From Paenibacillus brasilensis (GTDB lineage: Bacteria > Bacillota > Bacilli > Paenibacillales > Paenibacillaceae), in the NCBI RefSeq assembly GCF_009363115.1, contig NZ_CP045298.1, positions 3,159,501 to 3,223,500 of the forward strand: a stretch of 64,000 bases of DNA, given 5' to 3'. Position numbers and translations under genes: made by a program. This document shows, piece after piece, positions 61,290 to 64,000 of this stretch; position 1 is the stretch's first letter; each line of letters begins with the position of its first letter. Under the pieces are notes generated by a model. It did no database searches and had not been told where the DNA came from. It worked only from the letters and a program-made list of their open reading frames with translations.

Positions 61290-62920
61290 ATGGCACAAGC
61301 CGCAACCGCAAAAAAAGTCGTGATCGTTCCCATTAAAACGATGGATATCGTAGAGGGAATCCAACCGATTCTAAAGAAGAAAGTCGCTGCCTATTGTCGG
61401 GTCAGTACAGATTCCGAGGAGCAAAAGGAGAGCTATACGAATCAGGTCAATTATTATACCCAATACATTCAAAACAACTTGGAATGGGAAATGGCGGATA
61501 TTTTCGCAGATGAAGGCATCACCGGAACCAGCACTAAAAATAGAACGCATTTTAATCGGATGATACAGGATGCTCGAAACGGTAAACTAGATCTCATTCT
61601 GGTCAAGTCGATTTCGAGATTTGCTAGGAATACACTGGATTTATTGAAATATGTACGGGAACTTAAAAGTCTTGGAGTGGCTGTATTCTTTGAACGGGAG
61701 AATATTAATACACTGGATACCACAGGTGAAGTATTGCTGACCATCTTGAGTTCTCTTGCACAAGACGAGAGCCGAAACATTTCTGAAAATAGTCGATGGG
61801 GCATATTACGAGGCTTCCAAAACGGCAAAGTCTTCTGCAACACCACTCACTTCCTCGGCTATGATAAGGATGAACATGGTGAATTGGTGATTATAACGAG
61901 CCAGAAGCAGAGATTGTGCGGCGCATATACGAGGAGTATTTGGATGGCAAAAGCTATCAGGCGATAGCTAGAGGATTGATGCGAGATAAGATTAAAACAG
62001 TCACGGGTGGCGATACGTGGTGGGATTCCTCCATTACCTTAATTCTGACCAATGAGAAATATTACGGAGCTTTGCTTCAGCAAAAGACGGTAACGGTAGA
62101 TTTTCTAACCCACAAACGAATAAGGAATAAAGGACAGGAGCAGCAATATTTAATTGAGGACAACCATGAACCGATTGTATCTAAGGAAATATTCGATGCG
62201 GTACAAAAAGAGAAGGAACGGAGAGCCAAGCTGAAAGGGAGCGTAATGAGAGAGAGTAAAAGATACTCCAGTAAATATGCACTGAGCAGTAAAGTATATT
62301 GTGGATGCTGTGGAGCCATTTTTAAACGCCGAACCTGGAACAGCAATAACCCATCCAAGAAGGTGGTATGGCAATGCAAAACGTATGTCAATGAAGGGAA
62401 AGCAGCCTGTGATGCCAAATCGGTTGATGAGCAAGTTTTACATTCCGCGTTTGTACGATTGTTCAACCGGATGTATGAGAACAAGGAAAGATTGATTAAA
62501 ACGCTGAAAGCCAATATTGAATCGGCACTTTCCAGCAGAGTAGGGCAAGAACCGCTATTGGATATCGAAGGGCAGATGCAACAATTGAAATCCGACTTGA
62601 AGGAATTAGTGAATCTCAAACTACGGAATCAGATGGATGAGACGGTTTATGATGAAGAAACAGCTAGACTTTCCAATGAGCTAAACGAGCTAAGACAACA
62701 GAAGCTGATACTGGAGCAGGAAGAGGATCAGAAAGCAAAAATTAAGGAACGTGTGGATGAAATTATTCAACTTTTAAACTCGCGGCAAGATATACTGGAA
62801 CAATTTGATGATTACCTATTCAATGCGTTGGTGGAGAAGATCACGATTCTCTCACCAGCGCATTTTGTTTTTACCTTGAAGAGTGGAATGAGTATAGATG
62901 AAATTATAGAAGATCAATAG
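61290..62920 (+). pseudogene. Large serine recombinase with a frameshift, element B
   Basis: The N-terminal part is intact (AYCRVSTD with catalytic Ser). At about 61890-61895 two extra bases (GTGATTATAACG against GTCATTAATG in A) shift the frame; the first product ends at 61967 after 225 codons, at the start of the recombinase domain. The rest, including the zinc ribbon and coiled coil, is open from 61916. A shifted ribosome could join the two, but nothing indicates programmed frameshifting. Confidence 0.85.
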
Positions 62921-62977
62921 AGCATTGTTAAATGAATTTTAGGGCTAGAGAAATCATAGACTAAAACCATCAATGGG

Positions 62978-63265
62978 CTAACGAATATTTGTGGATTGCA
63001 TGACGGGAAGAATCAATCGCATCCCGTCTTTTACCCCTTCCATATAAATGGATTGTTTGTCTTGACTTAGCTGATATCCTATGGCTTCTTCCCATTCAGA
63101 TAGTAGTTGCTGGATATCCTCGTTTTGGTTGGTTTTGAATTGATCCATTTGAGTGAATAGATTGTTGTCCTCAGATGAACATGAAGCCTGTTGTTCACTG
63201 GCGAGTTCTAATTGATAAAATCTCTGGCGTAATGCTTCCAGAAACCAATCTGGCCAATTTGACAT
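62978..63265 (-). CDS. Small gene convergent with the serine recombinase, element B
   Basis: A 95-aa protein (MSNWPDWFLEALRQRFYQLE at the start), helical, with GGAGGG 5-8 bases before the ATG. It is the intact version of the broken gene at 30028. The C-terminus MEGVKDGMRLILPVMQS suggests a short regulatory or structural protein; I recognise no family. Both element copies carry it as the last gene before homology ends near 63335. Confidence 0.75.
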   Translation of the reverse strand: MSNWPDWFLEALRQRFYQLELASEQQASCSSEDNNLFTQMDQFKTNQNEDIQQLLSEWEEAIGYQLSQDKQSIYMEGVKDGMRLILPVMQSTNIR

Positions 63266-63386
63266 AGCATATTTCCCTCCCGTGGTTGAAGTGTGTGTAT
63301 GTTAACTCTGATGGGGAGGGATGGCAAGTCATTATTTATGGGGGATTGGCTGGCTATATTATTTTGTTATTGATCTTGAGCATACA

Positions 63387-63430
63387 AAAAGCTTATTCCT
63401 ACTCATTGAATCAAGTTGAAATAAGCTTTT
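63387..63430 (-). terminator. Hairpin downstream of endonuclease V gene
   Basis: AAAAGCTTATT (63387-63397) pairs with AATAAGCTTTT (63420-63430). A/T-rich at both ends, so it could act in both directions; it lies about 95 bases after the minus-strand stop. Confidence 0.6.
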
Positions 63431-63525
63431 GAAAATCTATCAAGTTGTTAGTGCTTGCTTTGTTGATTGGATTGTTCGATTTTATTATTGAGTAGCAAAG
63501 AGGTTACACAAGATATTTTAAAGAC

Positions 63526-64000
63526 CTATTTTTCATATTTCACAAAACGTTTTCTCATTTTTTTAGTCTCTAAATCGGCTTGTCTTACTGGTATAGGTAA
63601 TCTACTTTCGTTATTAATTAATGCTAACGTAATATCAGTGACGGTGTCTATATCGATCCAATTACCACAAGAGATAAATATGGGTTTAACATGTTTGTGT
63701 GTTCTCAGTACTCGTCCATATATTGTACCGTTTATCACAATATCCGTAAATGCCCCTTCTTTATCACTAGGCATAACAAAATCAACTGCCCCAATTTTTA
63801 AGTAGCTTTTTGCAATACCTATGGTTGGCTTATTTAAATGGAAAGAGGCATGCGTTGCAATTCCCATATTTCTAGGGTGCAAGTAACCATTTCCATCAAA
63901 CATCACAATTTCAGGATCAAAGGATAAAGTTTTGAACGTATTAATAATGAGAGGTAACTCTCTAAAAGATAAATATCCCGGTATATACGGGACTTTGATT
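63526..64000 (-). CDS. nfi: Endonuclease V-family protein (N-terminus beyond the window)
   Basis: The frame runs to the right edge without a start, so the ATG at 63906 is internal. YIPGYLSFREL holds the conserved Glu, MFDGNGYLHPRNMGIATH the conserved Asp, followed by KPTIGIAKSYL and LPIPVRQAD. Endonuclease V cleaves next to deaminated bases in DNA or RNA. Where relatives have GHR-type sequence with a catalytic His, this protein has CGNWID, with Asn. That may lower or change activity. The gene lies outside the element B homology and points toward it; it is either a host gene or part of a larger island. Confidence 0.85.
   Translation of the reverse strand, partial: IKVPYIPGYLSFRELPLIINTFKTLSFDPEIVMFDGNGYLHPRNMGIATHASFHLNKPTIGIAKSYLKIGAVDFVMPSDKEGAFTDIVINGTIYGRVLRTHKHVKPIFISCGNWIDIDTVTDITLALINNESRLPIPVRQADLETKKMRKRFVKYEK

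Noticed and set aside
61290..62920. Programmed frameshift in serine recombinase B
   Set aside because: No slippery sequence or downstream structure is evident at 61890, and A has the intact frame, so simple mutation is more likely.
1..64000. CRISPR arrays, tRNA and rRNA genes
   Set aside because: No regularly spaced direct repeats with unique spacers and no cloverleaf or rRNA signature noticed on reading; small tRNA genes could be missed without a scan.

Overview
The window is AT-rich, low-GC Gram-positive DNA: strong AGGAGG-type ribosome sites, many TTG/GTG starts, and SPP1/P22-type head genes. The fused topoisomerase VI-like protein, known from a Paenibacillus plasmid, and the general gene style suggest Bacillales, plausibly Paenibacillus. 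That placement is inference. The window looks like a mobile-element and defence island, not core chromosome.

Layout. (1) 1-7702: the 3' part of a large DUF4011-type SF1 helicase/nuclease, then a two-gene minus-strand operon (a PLD/VPA1262-like protein and an unknown protein); all look like defence genes. (2) 7921-30315, element A: a YonO-like single-chain RNA polymerase carrying the DxDGD motif, a small DUF5659-like protein, a D5-type SF3 helicase, a repeat-rich and structured non-coding zone, a ParB-methyltransferase, an SDR-like gene, small terminase, tyrosine recombinase, large terminase (split by a stop codon), two cargo genes, portal, Cys-rich VLP protein, scaffold, capsid, three connector-type genes, an Ig-like protein, a 41-aa protein, a large serine recombinase, and a small convergent gene with a nonsense codon. 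No tail or lysis gene is visible. (3) 30400-32657: a defective IS30-like element carrying a secreted protein and a lipoprotein, followed by decayed DNA. (4) 33553-41463: an XRE regulator with a membrane protein, a complete type I restriction-modification operon (hsdM-hsdS-hsdR) and an unknown 239-aa gene. (5) 41700-63265, element B: the same architecture as A. It has a very divergent second polymerase, a DUF5659-like protein, an SF2 helicase, the same structured RNA candidate, a fused topoisomerase VI-like protein, methyltransferase, terminases, a dead tyrosine recombinase, a phospholipase C-like cargo gene, a frameshifted portal, a MarR/membrane/NmrA cassette where scaffold and capsid should be, remnants of capsid and connector genes, and a frameshifted serine recombinase. 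(6) 63526-64000: an endonuclease V homologue running off the right edge.

The two elements read as tandem copies of one family of phage-like element. It encodes its own transcriptase, replication enzymes and a head-packaging module but no tail, which would suit a capsid-forming satellite or a remnant prophage. Packaging and recombination genes of A and B are close homologues; the early modules are not. A tract of about 1.5 kb is almost identical in both copies, pointing to recent recombination between them. Inactivating mutations fall mostly in different genes in A and B, so the pair together retains a more complete set than either alone.

Three non-coding signals stand out. A structured RNA or DNA element occurs once per copy with compensating arms. 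Hairpins with a T-run lie directly before the ribosome sites of many genes, in both copies. Both polymerase promoters carry a LexA-like dyad at the same position in the spacer.
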